From: Flavobacteriales bacterium
Lineage (GTDB): Bacteria; Bacteroidota; Bacteroidia; Flavobacteriales; UA16
DNA length: 6,156 nt
Assembly: GCA_002683735.1 (NCBI GenBank)
Contig: NYTZ01000164.1
Location: 1-6,156 of the forward strand
Direction of reading: 5' to 3'
The notes under the pieces: model-generated
What the model saw: only the letters and a program-made list of their open reading frames with translations
Told to the model about the DNA's origin: nothing
The model's database searches: none
Position numbers and translations under genes: made by a program
Part shown: piece after piece, positions 1-6,156 of the stretch
How positions within the stretch are numbered: position 1 is the stretch's first letter
Layout: the number at the start of each line of letters is the position of its first letter

Positions 1-2337
1 CCTCAAGCGTCCGAGTGCTGCGTCTAGACTCGGGGGGTCTGGCAGGTCGAGCGAATAGAGGCCGCGTCCATATGTGGCGGCCACGAGCCGGCCGGAAGGG
101 GCGTGCAGGACCAGGTCGGTTACCACGACATTGGGCAGGCCCTCGGACATGCGTGACCAGGCACTGCCCCCGGAATGGAGGTGGTAAATGCCCACATCCG
201 TCCCGACGTAGACATCGCCGGATCCCGCCACGTCAACGGCTAGGGTGTTGACGGGAGCAGGGGGCAGCCCGTTGGACAGGGAGGTCCAATGGATTCCACC
301 ATCCGTGGAATGGAGAACCTTGGTGCCGCTGTTGTAATTGGACAGGCTGATCCACACTTCATCTGCATTGACGGGGCTGACTTCGATGTCGGTGATGTGG
401 GAGAGCCCGTTGGGAACATCCAAAGCACTGAAATCCTGACCGTTCGTGGTGCGGTAGAGGTTGAATTCCTTCGCCACATACATCCGGCTGATGTCGTTGG
501 CGGCCAGACCAAGCGCAGTGCATTCTCCACCGGGAATGGCGCCGAGGGCGGTCCATGTATTCCCCCGATCCGGTGACCGATACACCCGGTCCTTGGCCAC
601 GAAGACCCAGTCCGGATTGAAAGCACTGATGCCCCAGGGGGTCAACCACGCGCCCGCCGCATTCTGGTCCGTGCCTGTATTGCCGGCAATCTGCTGGAAC
701 GCATTGCCACCGTCATCAGAACGAAAAAGTTGCCCGTAGTACAAGGAAGCATAGACGACGTCAGGCAATTCACTGTGGAAGGCACAGTCAAAGCCATCGC
801 CGCCGAGGACGTGTTCCCATTGTCCGTCGTGCTTCAGGAAGGTGCCATTGTCCTGGGTTCCCGCAATGAACCGGTCCATGGCGAGGGGATCTGCATCCAC
901 CCGATAAGTCTGGGCAATGGCCAGTCCTGCACTGCAGTCCTGCGACATGTCCGCGTCAGGGTCGAAGTGAAAGGCGCCTCCATCGTTGCCCACGAGAAGG
1001 GTCCCGTCCGGTAGGAAACGGATGCCATGTTGGTCTGCGTGCAGATAAGGGAGGTCTCCGCCGGAATACCAGTGCGCCGCACACCCCCAAGATTGACCGC
1101 CGTCTTCGGATTCCCAGAGGTTGATTCCGCCCACGAACAACCGGTCGGGATTGTCGGGATGAACGGCCAGGGTCAGGTCGTACCAGGCTTGCCCCCCGGC
1201 ATCTGACCCTTGCACGGTCCACCCGAGCAGGTTGGGACCTTCGCCCTCCGTCATTCGAGGCGACCATGAGGAGCCCCCATTTTCACTGCGCCAGATTCCG
1301 GCAAATCCTTGGTCGGAAATCTTGCCTCCCAGCGCGTAAACGATGTTCGGTTGCGAAGGGGAGAAGGCAAGGGCAATCCGACTCAGTCCGAAACTCTGGC
1401 CGTCGACGAACAACGTTTCCCAGGTTGCGCCGGCATCGTGGCTCTCGGCAATGGTGTTGCCGAATGCCCCCGCCAGCAAGTGGGAAGGATCGTTGGGGTC
1501 CAGTTCCAAGGAAGCCATATTTCCCGTCAGAGGGCGGGACCATTGATCTCCTCCATCGACACTGCGGTAAATGCCCAGGCTTGAAGCCGCCCAGAGGGTG
1601 TCGGGGTGGTCAGGGTGGACCAGGATTCGGCTCAGGGTTCTGCCCATGAATGGTGCCCAGTCCAAGCCTGTGGCTTCCCAGTTGTTTCCGCCATCCGCAC
1701 TGGTCCAGATTCCGATGGAGCGCGTGTCTCCGAAATCGCCATCTCCTGTGGCGATCCACAATCGGTCGGGATCAGTGGGATGAAAGGCGATGTCCGTGAC
1801 GCCAATGGACTCGAGTTGCCCATTGCCCATCGCCGTCCAGGTGAGGCCTTCGTCTTGTGTACGCCAGACCCCACCGGCAGGAGCGCAGGCCCACCATTCC
1901 GTGGGCACCTCCGGCCGGTCCACGAGCCGGTTGAGGCGGCCACTGCCGCCAAGTCCAGTTGGTCCTGTCGGACCCACATAGGTCCAGTTGGGATCGGTCA
2001 AACTGCGTTGCGCAAGCTCTTCGGTCCGGTCCTCATTTGCGGCTTCCAGCGCCCGGATGACCAAGCCGTTCGAGGGACGCGACCCATCTGGTGCGCAGCG
2101 GGGTTTGGCGAAGGCGAGCCAACGTTGGAAGGGCTTCAATCCCTTGCCACGCTCAGTTTCACCTTCTGTCCAGGCGGCGTCAAACAAGGCCTCCACACTG
2201 TCGACGGGAAAAGCGGGGTTTCGCATGGCCTCCGTCCAATGCACTTCTGCTTGTCCCTTTAGGACGGTGCACGACAGCCAGGTCACCGCGATCATGGCGG
2301 CGGCACAAAGCCAAGGACGTTGGGCACAGCGGTGCAT
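1..2337 (-). CDS. Exported Asp-box (BNR/sortilin-like) beta-propeller protein, C-terminus beyond window
   Basis: This frame stays open for 779 codons from an ATG at 2335-2337 to the left edge, so the protein is partial at its C-terminus. Residues 1-30 look like a signal peptide: Arg3 and Arg7, a hydrophobic stretch at about 9-26, and a likely cut after GQA at 28-30. Residues 36-90 include KGLKPFQRW (65-73), resembling an N-terminal block I recall from Bacteroidota sortilin-like proteins. From residue 119 the sequence is repeat-rich, with nine good Asp boxes (S/T-x-D/N-x-G-x-x-W/F) at residues 160, 213, 259, 299, 351, 410, 540, 588 and 677, and degenerate ones near 630 and 720. Such repeats form beta-propeller blades, as in sialidases, GH74 enzymes and VPS10/sortilin domains. 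I see nothing that fixes an enzymatic activity, so a binding or structural role is equally possible. ATYGRGLYSLDL (754-765) resembles the usual last strand before a C-terminal sorting domain. It follows the metalloprotease gene by 28 bp. Met15 is a less likely start because it would remove the basic n-region. Confidence 0.88.
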   Translation of the reverse strand, partial: MHRCAQRPWLCAAAMIAVTWLSCTVLKGQAEVHWTEAMRNPAFPVDSVEALFDAAWTEGETERGKGLKPFQRWLAFAKPRCAPDGSRPSNGLVIRALEAANEDRTEELAQRSLTDPNWTYVGPTGPTGLGGSGRLNRLVDRPEVPTEWWACAPAGGVWRTQDEGLTWTAMGNGQLESIGVTDIAFHPTDPDRLWIATGDGDFGDTRSIGIWTSADGGNNWEATGLDWAPFMGRTLSRILVHPDHPDTLWAASSLGIYRSVDGGDQWSRPLTGNMASLELDPNDPSHLLAGAFGNTIAESHDAGATWETLFVDGQSFGLSRIALAFSPSQPNIVYALGGKISDQGFAGIWRSENGGSSWSPRMTEGEGPNLLGWTVQGSDAGGQAWYDLTLAVHPDNPDRLFVGGINLWESEDGGQSWGCAAHWYSGGDLPYLHADQHGIRFLPDGTLLVGNDGGAFHFDPDADMSQDCSAGLAIAQTYRVDADPLAMDRFIAGTQDNGTFLKHDGQWEHVLGGDGFDCAFHSELPDVVYASLYYGQLFRSDDGGNAFQQIAGNTGTDQNAAGAWLTPWGISAFNPDWVFVAKDRVYRSPDRGNTWTALGAIPGGECTALGLAANDISRMYVAKEFNLYRTTNGQDFSALDVPNGLSHITDIEVSPVNADEVWISLSNYNSGTKVLHSTDGGIHWTSLSNGLPPAPVNTLAVDVAGSGDVYVGTDVGIYHLHSGGSAWSRMSEGLPNVVVTDLVLHAPSGRLVAATYGRGLYSLDLPDPPSLDAALGRLR
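157..1863 (-). repeat. Array of Asp-box (BNR) repeats within the propeller protein
   Basis: Eleven Asp-box positions fall between residues 159 and 727 of the encoded protein. Examples are TQDEGLTW (160-167), SADGGNNW (213-220), SVDGGDQW (259-266), SEDGGQSW (410-417), SPDRGNTW (588-595) and STDGGIHW (677-684). Spacing is mostly 40-60 residues, as expected for one box per blade. The stretch from 418 to 539 has no full box, though NDGG (451-454) and GTQDNGT (493-499) may mark divergent blades. The number of blades implies either one large or two adjacent propellers. This is a protein repeat; the DNA copies are not near-identical. Confidence 0.85.
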
Positions 2338-2365
2338 GGGGCAATCGGTTTCCCCGTAAGGGGTG

Positions 2366-4867
2366 TCAGTTCGAACAGGGCAAACCGTAGGCTCCGAGAA
2401 GGAGCAAGAAGTCGCTCACGTCCACGCCGTTGATGCCGTTCAAATCGAACGTACAATTTACGGCGCACCCAAACTCGCCCAGGAGCAGGAGGATGTCATT
2501 GACGTTCACGAAGCCATCGTTGTTGAGGTCCTCGGGGCAGTCTGCAGTCTCTTCAGGGGAAAGAGGTCCGCCACTGCAGTCATTGTCCACGCCATCCTGC
2601 GTACCAGGAGCGCCAGGGTAGACGTCATTACGTGAATCGTCACAATCGGTTGCATTTGTGACGTAACCAATCAAACTTCCCTCACATCCGATGGTGGTCA
2701 CGTTCGCGTCTCCGAAGCCATCTCCGTCGTTGTCGGCGTAGAGGAGATCAGGAGAAATGCAGGACCCATCATCGACAGAGGCAATCTCGAGATAGTTGCA
2801 AGCGCTCGCATCCGTGCACCCTTGTACTGCATTGAGCGTGAAGTTGCTGTTGCTGATGTCAAAGAAGATGTTGCCGTGGCCCTTGACCTTAATGCGGGCT
2901 TGGCTGGTGGCCACCGCAGGGAGGAGGACGCTGTGCTCCCCGTCATTGTCCGCGGCCTCGGCCAGCAGGTAGGGCCAAGTGTATCCGCCATCCACGCTGC
3001 AATAGATGTCGACCGATGCGCAATCGACGCTGCCACCGGTCGTGCCCGCGACATCCCAGGTGATGGTCAGGTCAGAATTTCCGGGCCGCGTGATGCTGTT
3101 GTTCGGGTAGGTCACCACGAAGGGTCCTGTGCTGGCATCGACGAGGAAATTCTTGGTGCCCACGGCAATGCCTCCGCAGCCGGGATTGTTGTCGCGGACC
3201 GTGCACTTGAACGTCAGGGTGCGGCTGTAGTCCGGCAGGAACTCGCCGAAGGAGGTCTGATTGTTGAGCAGGGCAGACAGCTTAGGCACCACCCGGGTCG
3301 GGCTCGTGGTGGGGGGGAAGGACCGGATGCACGGGGCATTGCCCGTGGGGTTGTTGAGGTTGTTGTCTCCGGAGGAAGTGGCCGGTCCGAGGTTGTATTG
3401 CTCCCAGCTGAATGTGAGGGTATTGCTCGGGTTGGGGTCGCTGGCTGTCGCAGTCAGTTCGAATGGAGTGGACTTGGGAATGGAAAAGGCGGATGCCCCC
3501 ACGGAGACAGTCGGGGCGCTGTTTCCACTGCTCACCTGTGCCGCGCAGGAGTTTCCGAAGCCATCATGCAGATAATCCGAGGCTTCGATGAGGCTGTTGA
3601 CGTGGTACACGTCATCGGACAGGTTTTGAAGGTTTGGAGCGCAGATGCCACTGTAGCTCATGATCGTGGAGCCGCTGCCAGGCTCGTAGGCACTGCTCGA
3701 GGATCGGTTGCCGCTACAGGAGTTGTTGAAGGTGTGATTGCAACCGAATTGGTGGCCCATCTCGTGGCCGACATAATCGACGTCAAAGGGGTCGCCGATG
3801 GGAGCTGACAAGCCGCTGACCCCCCCCGCCTTGAAGGAGGTGCAAACTGATTGGAGGTAGGCGACGCCCCCTCCGCCCGTCGAGAAAACGTGGCCAATGT
3901 CGTACTGGTTCGATCCGATAATGCCATTGATCGTGCTTTGGTTCTCGCTGAGCATGGCGCTCGTATTGAAGTTGCTGTAGGGGTCGGTGGAGCCGTTCAG
4001 GAAGATGAGCTGGTCGTTGTCGGGCACGAGGTTGAGGCGAATGGCCAGTTCTGGTTCAACAATGCTGTTGATCCGATTGACGGTGGTGTTCATGGCAGAG
4101 AGCACGGAGCTGACGTTTCCTCCATGGAATTGGCCATACTCGCCCGTACAAGCCAAGGCGAGTGCATAATTGCGTCGGGTGGGGCCATAGGGTGGCCCCA
4201 GTCGTTGGGCAATCCGGCCATCATCTGGGGCATGAAGGCCGTCGGCATCTTGGATTTTGCCGACACCCATCATGCGCACTTCGCAGCCCTCGCGGCGTTT
4301 GCTCGTGGAAGCCATGAACTCCTTGCGGGTGTAGACCATCAATTGGTCCATTTCACCGCGTTGCCAGGGATCCATGTAAACAGAGCCGTCGGTCGTGTGC
4401 AGGATGCCGTGAAACCCTTGGTCTCCAAGGTCCAAGCGTCCGAAAATGAGGCCGTTGCGTTCGGATTGGACGAGGTAGCTCGAAATCTGTGGGTAACGCG
4501 CCGCTAGGTCCGGGTGCATCACGTCGGAGCGGACGATGCGGAAGGTCTGTTCCTCCCAGCCAGATGCTGCTTGCTCATCCGGCATGGGAAGGGCCAGGCG
4601 CGTGGGGCTGTCCTCGAGGCGGGTCCCGGTGCGGGTGTCCGGATTCCACTCTTGCGGGGCCGATTCAAGGATGGTCACCAGTTTGCCGTGGTCATAGGCC
4701 ACCGGGCGCGCGCCGCGGACAGCTTCCCGGTCTTGTGCTTTTTCCGCGTTTCCGATGCGCCAGTCCGCGCTTTGGATGTCTGGGATGGCCTGGTGCCATT
4801 GTGCTTGTGAGGCCAAGGGCAGGGCAAGACAACACCAGAAGAAGAGGGGAGAAATCGAACGGACCAT
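2366..4867 (-). CDS. Secreted reprolysin-like (M12B-type) zinc metalloprotease with dockerin-like C-terminal tail
   Basis: This is a complete 833-residue protein predicted to cleave proteins outside the cell. Residues 1-22 form a signal peptide (Arg3, hydrophobic core 6-20, cut near AQA/SQA at 20-23). Residues 23 to about 230 look like a propeptide, with Cys195 a possible cysteine switch. The catalytic domain runs from about 233 to 445. HEMGHQFGCNH (368-378) supplies zinc ligands His368, His372 and His378 and catalytic Glu369, and IMSYSGIC holds the Met-turn Met403. Residues 448-680 look like Ig/cadherin-type beta domains, including FPPTTSPTR (517-525), which resembles a block I recall from Bacteroidota reprolysin-like proteases. 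The tail holds a GCTD...DDGSC module (683-703), a MopE-like Asp-rich motif (710-766) and two EF-hand/dockerin-like repeats (777-831). No type IX C-terminal sorting domain is recognisable. It is the first gene of a probable two-gene operon and is divergent from parE. The ATG start is supported by the immediate signal peptide. Substrate is unknown. Confidence 0.93.
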   Translation of the reverse strand: MVRSISPLFFWCCLALPLASQAQWHQAIPDIQSADWRIGNAEKAQDREAVRGARPVAYDHGKLVTILESAPQEWNPDTRTGTRLEDSPTRLALPMPDEQAASGWEEQTFRIVRSDVMHPDLAARYPQISSYLVQSERNGLIFGRLDLGDQGFHGILHTTDGSVYMDPWQRGEMDQLMVYTRKEFMASTSKRREGCEVRMMGVGKIQDADGLHAPDDGRIAQRLGPPYGPTRRNYALALACTGEYGQFHGGNVSSVLSAMNTTVNRINSIVEPELAIRLNLVPDNDQLIFLNGSTDPYSNFNTSAMLSENQSTINGIIGSNQYDIGHVFSTGGGGVAYLQSVCTSFKAGGVSGLSAPIGDPFDVDYVGHEMGHQFGCNHTFNNSCSGNRSSSSAYEPGSGSTIMSYSGICAPNLQNLSDDVYHVNSLIEASDYLHDGFGNSCAAQVSSGNSAPTVSVGASAFSIPKSTPFELTATASDPNPSNTLTFSWEQYNLGPATSSGDNNLNNPTGNAPCIRSFPPTTSPTRVVPKLSALLNNQTSFGEFLPDYSRTLTFKCTVRDNNPGCGGIAVGTKNFLVDASTGPFVVTYPNNSITRPGNSDLTITWDVAGTTGGSVDCASVDIYCSVDGGYTWPYLLAEAADNDGEHSVLLPAVATSQARIKVKGHGNIFFDISNSNFTLNAVQGCTDASACNYLEIASVDDGSCISPDLLYADNDGDGFGDANVTTIGCEGSLIGYVTNATDCDDSRNDVYPGAPGTQDGVDNDCSGGPLSPEETADCPEDLNNDGFVNVNDILLLLGEFGCAVNCTFDLNGINGVDVSDFLLLLGAYGLPCSN
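2375..2539 (-). other. Dockerin-like pair of EF-hand repeats at the protease C-terminus
   Basis: Residues 777-831 form two similar halves. The first has Cys777, then the loop DLNNDGFVNVND (780-791), then ILLLLGEFGC. The second has Cys805, then the loop DLNGINGVDVSD (808-819), then FLLLLGAYGLPC. The first loop has the calcium ligand pattern D-x-N-x-D-G...D. The second has Ile812 in place of the fifth-position acid. Each half is framed by cysteines. Type I dockerins use such duplicated loops for protein docking; whether this one docks, binds calcium or serves as a secretion tag is not shown. Confidence 0.7.
2570..2821 (-). other. GCTD cysteine module followed by MopE-like Asp-rich metal-binding motif
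   Basis: Residues 683-703 begin GCTDASACNY and end DDGSC, a short cysteine module often repeated near the C-terminus of exported Flavobacteriales proteins; here there is a single copy. Residues 710-766 contain DNDGDGFGD (712-720), then DCDDS (741-745), VYPGAPG (749-755) and DGVDNDC (758-764). This matches the pattern of the MopE-type putative metal-binding motif, probably a calcium-binding stalk. Function is inferred from pattern only. Confidence 0.75.
3734..3766 (-). other. Zinc-binding active-site motif HExxHxxGxxH of the metalloprotease
   Basis: These codons give residues 368-378, with three zinc-binding histidines, the general-base glutamate at 369 and the metzincin glycine at 375. A Met-turn follows about 25 residues later at Met403. 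All catalytic residues are present, so the enzyme is predicted to be active. Confidence 0.95.
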
Positions 4868-4910
4868 GAATAGACAACAATCTAGACAGGATATTGCTCG
4901 ATGGAGGTGC

Positions 4911-4930
4911 CGGAGGCGAATCGGAGGCGA
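4911..4930. repeat. Short tandem-like direct repeat CGGAGGCGA
   Basis: CGGAGGCGA occurs at 4911-4919 and again at 4922-4930, one turn of helix apart (11-base period), and a looser GGAGGTG sits just before at 4903-4909. The second copy runs into the left arm of the dyad. Same-face spacing would suit a regulator site, but the sequence is short and simple enough to be chance. Confidence 0.3.
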
Positions 4931-4947
4931 TGAGATTTGTCATCGTC
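4926..4947. promoter_or_regulatory. Dyad in the divergent spacer, possible operator or hairpin
   Basis: The arms CGATGA (4928-4933) and TCATCG (4940-4945) are perfect inverted repeats around a 6-base centre. The stem extends to eight pairs, with one G-U, in the plus-strand RNA. It sits between the two divergent start codons, about 60 bases from the protease start and 100 from parE. There is no T-run, so it is not a typical terminator. It could bind a dimeric regulator or arise by chance. Confidence 0.25.
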
Positions 4948-5017
4948 GTCGGGAAAGATTGCGGCAACGTGTGGAAAACGGACTCGGCGGAAACCCCCGA
5001 AGACATGGGCATCTCCC

Positions 5018-5025
5018 TACTTTTC
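5018..5025 (+). promoter_or_regulatory. Candidate Bacteroidota -7 element for parE
   Basis: TACTTTTC matches the Bacteroidota sigma -7 consensus TAnnTTTG at all but the last base. It lies 23 bases upstream of the GTG start, giving a predicted leader of roughly 15-20 bases. I find no convincing TTG-type -33 element at the usual spacing, so the call is tentative. Confidence 0.3.
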
Positions 5026-5048
5026 GAGGTCTCTAACGGAACCGGCGC

Positions 5049-6156
5049 GTGGCGAAGCAAACAGGACAGAATTACACCGAGAGCGACATCCGCTCGCTCG
5101 ATTGGAAGGAGCACATCCGGCTTCGTCCGGGCATGTACATCGGCAAGTTGGGCGACGGAGCCAGCGCCGATGATGGCATTTACGTCCTCTTGAAGGAAGT
5201 CATCGACAACAGCATCGATGAGCACCTCATGGGCAACGGCAAGACCATCGAAATCAGCATCCGGGACGGCGCAGTGCAGGTGCGCGACTACGGCCGCGGC
5301 ATTCCCCACGGGGCCGTGGTGGATTGCGTCTCCAAAATCAACACCGGCGCCAAGTACAGCGAAGGTGCCTTCTCCAAGACCGTGGGTCTGAACGGGGTGG
5401 GCACGAAGGCAGTCAACGCCCTGTCCACCGAATTCCGCATCGAGAGCTTCCGGGAAGGTGAGGTCAAGGCTGCTCGATTTGAGCTGGGCGTCCTCAAGGA
5501 CGACGAGTCCATCGCCAAGACGTCGCTGCGCAATGGCACCCGCACCTGGTTCAAGCCGGACCCCTCCGTCTTTAAGGGGTACCAATACCGCCGTGAGCAT
5601 GTGGAGCGCCTGTTGTGGAATTACGCCTACCTCAACAGCGGATTGACCCTGGTCTTCAACGGGGAGAAAATCCACAGTGAAGACGGCTTGAAGGACCTCA
5701 TCAAGCAGAACCTGAGTGCCGAGCCCGGTTATCCCATCGTCCACCTCCGGGGAGACGATATCGAGGTGGCCCTCACCCATACGCAGGCATACGGGGAGGA
5801 CCATTACAGTTTCGTCAATGGCCAGTATACCACCCAGGGGGGAACCCACCAGAAAGCCTTGAGGGAGGCCTTTGTCAAGGTGATTCGGGACTTCTATCAG
5901 AAGGAATACGACCCTGGCGACATCCGGATGGGTTTGATGGCGGGCGTTGCCGTGCGCGTTCAGGAGCCCGTCTTCGAATCCCAGACGAAGACCAAGCTCG
6001 GTAGCTCGGAGATCCGCCCTGGCGGCACCAGCATGCGATCCTTCGTTTACGACTTCCTGAAGGTCGAGCTGGCCAACCACCTCCATCGCAATCCTGAAAC
6101 CGCAGAAGCGCTGTTGAAGCGGATCCTCCAGGCCCCAGCAGCTGTCAAGGCCAAGC
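5049..6156 (+). CDS. parE: DNA topoisomerase IV subunit B (ParE), N-terminal 369 residues, truncated by window edge
   Basis: The ATPase subunit of type IIA topoisomerase IV, which works with ParC (A2B2) in the cytoplasm to unlink daughter chromosomes. The GHKL ATPase signatures are in order: LRPGMYIG (25-32), the N-box with Glu50 and Asn54 ([10 protein letters not shown]), DYGRGIP (80-86), and the glycine-rich lid [14 protein letters not shown] (113-126). The transducer region has [13 protein letters not shown] (255-267) and the K-loop [10 protein letters not shown] (312-321) with the ATP-contacting lysine. The opening [20 protein letters not shown] is typical of Bacteroidota ParE rather than GyrB. 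The TOPRIM domain and C-terminus, about 250 residues, lie past the right edge. The start must be the GTG at 5049, because an in-frame TAA lies at 5034-5036 and the next in-frame ATG falls inside the ATPase fold at residue 29. No clear Shine-Dalgarno is seen, which is normal for the phylum. parC may follow, but this is not visible. Confidence 0.95.
   Translation, partial: MAKQTGQNYTESDIRSLDWKEHIRLRPGMYIGKLGDGASADDGIYVLLKEVIDNSIDEHLMGNGKTIEISIRDGAVQVRDYGRGIPHGAVVDCVSKINTGAKYSEGAFSKTVGLNGVGTKAVNALSTEFRIESFREGEVKAARFELGVLKDDESIAKTSLRNGTRTWFKPDPSVFKGYQYRREHVERLLWNYAYLNSGLTLVFNGEKIHSEDGLKDLIKQNLSAEPGYPIVHLRGDDIEVALTHTQAYGEDHYSFVNGQYTTQGGTHQKALREAFVKVIRDFYQKEYDPGDIRMGLMAGVAVRVQEPVFESQTKTKLGSSEIRPGGTSMRSFVYDFLKVELANHLHRNPETAEALLKRILQAPAAVKAK

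Larger units (their letters stand above)
4868..5048. other. Divergent intergenic spacer between protease and parE
   Basis: These 181 bases separate two start codons pointing away from each other, so promoters for both directions should lie here. Apart from the candidate -7 element, dyad and direct repeat listed separately, I see no RNA gene and no convincing small ORF. The open frames crossing it run into parE or the protease in the wrong frame. Confidence 0.7.

Noticed and set aside
14..23. Cys23 of the Asp-box protein as a lipoprotein lipobox
   Set aside because: The residues before it (Trp-Leu-Ser) do not fit the lipobox, and a standard signal peptidase I site (GQA) follows at residue 30. 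The positions given are residue numbers.
1606..2262. 218-codon plus-strand open frame opposite the Asp-box gene
   Set aside because: The minus strand is an unbroken 779-codon frame with repeated Asp boxes here; the plus-strand frame is a shadow.
2352..2363. CCCC-GTAA-GGGG hairpin between the two minus-strand genes, as a terminator
   Set aside because: The stem is only four pairs and has no T-run; it is too weak to separate two genes 28 bp apart.
2822..3808. 328-codon plus-strand open frame opposite the metalloprotease
   Set aside because: It is antisense to clear protease domains including the zinc site; the Val/Ala/Gly-rich translation has no recognisable motif.
4877..4884. TAGATTGT (minus strand) as a -7 promoter element for the metalloprotease
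   Set aside because: It misses two of the six fixed consensus bases, lacks a -33 partner and lies nine bases from the ATG, which would leave almost no leader.
4692..6086. 464-codon open frame on the minus strand, antisense to parE
   Set aside because: It covers parE, the spacer and the start of the protease gene in another frame. parE carries every expected ATPase motif on the plus strand, and the antisense translation shows no domain. It is a shadow frame of GC-rich codon use.

Overview
The window suggests a fairly GC-rich member of the Bacteroidota, most likely an environmental or marine flavobacterium-like lineage. This rests on three things. The right-hand gene encodes the Bacteroidota form of topoisomerase IV subunit B. 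The two left-hand genes encode large exported proteins of types common in that phylum: a reprolysin-like metalloprotease and an Asp-box beta-propeller protein. The metalloprotease also carries a GCTD...DDGSC cysteine module typical of secreted Flavobacteriales proteins. The lineage below phylum level is inferred.

Layout. Positions 1-2337 (minus strand) hold the N-terminal 779 residues of an exported Asp-box (BNR, sortilin/VPS10-like) protein whose C-terminus lies beyond the left edge. This frame is unbroken, but it is easily missed because its stop codon is outside the window. After a 28-bp gap, 2366-4867 (minus) is a complete 833-residue secreted zinc metalloprotease with a signal peptide, propeptide, M12B-type catalytic domain, Ig-like region and a compound C-terminal tail. 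The tail has a GCTD cysteine module, a MopE-like Asp-rich motif and a dockerin-like EF-hand pair. Positions 4868-5048 are a divergent spacer with a candidate -7 element, a short dyad and a short direct repeat. From 5049 to the right edge (plus) runs the first 369 codons of parE, starting at GTG and stopping short of the TOPRIM domain.

How the genes relate. The metalloprotease and Asp-box protein are probably co-transcribed, protease first, and both act outside the cytoplasm. Their substrates cannot be read from the sequence. parE is a housekeeping gene read divergently and has no evident functional link to them. No RNA genes, insertion sequences, CRISPR arrays or phage genes were seen. The most notable point is the protease tail: it lacks a recognisable type IX secretion sorting domain and ends instead in a dockerin-like repeat pair whose second loop is degenerate.
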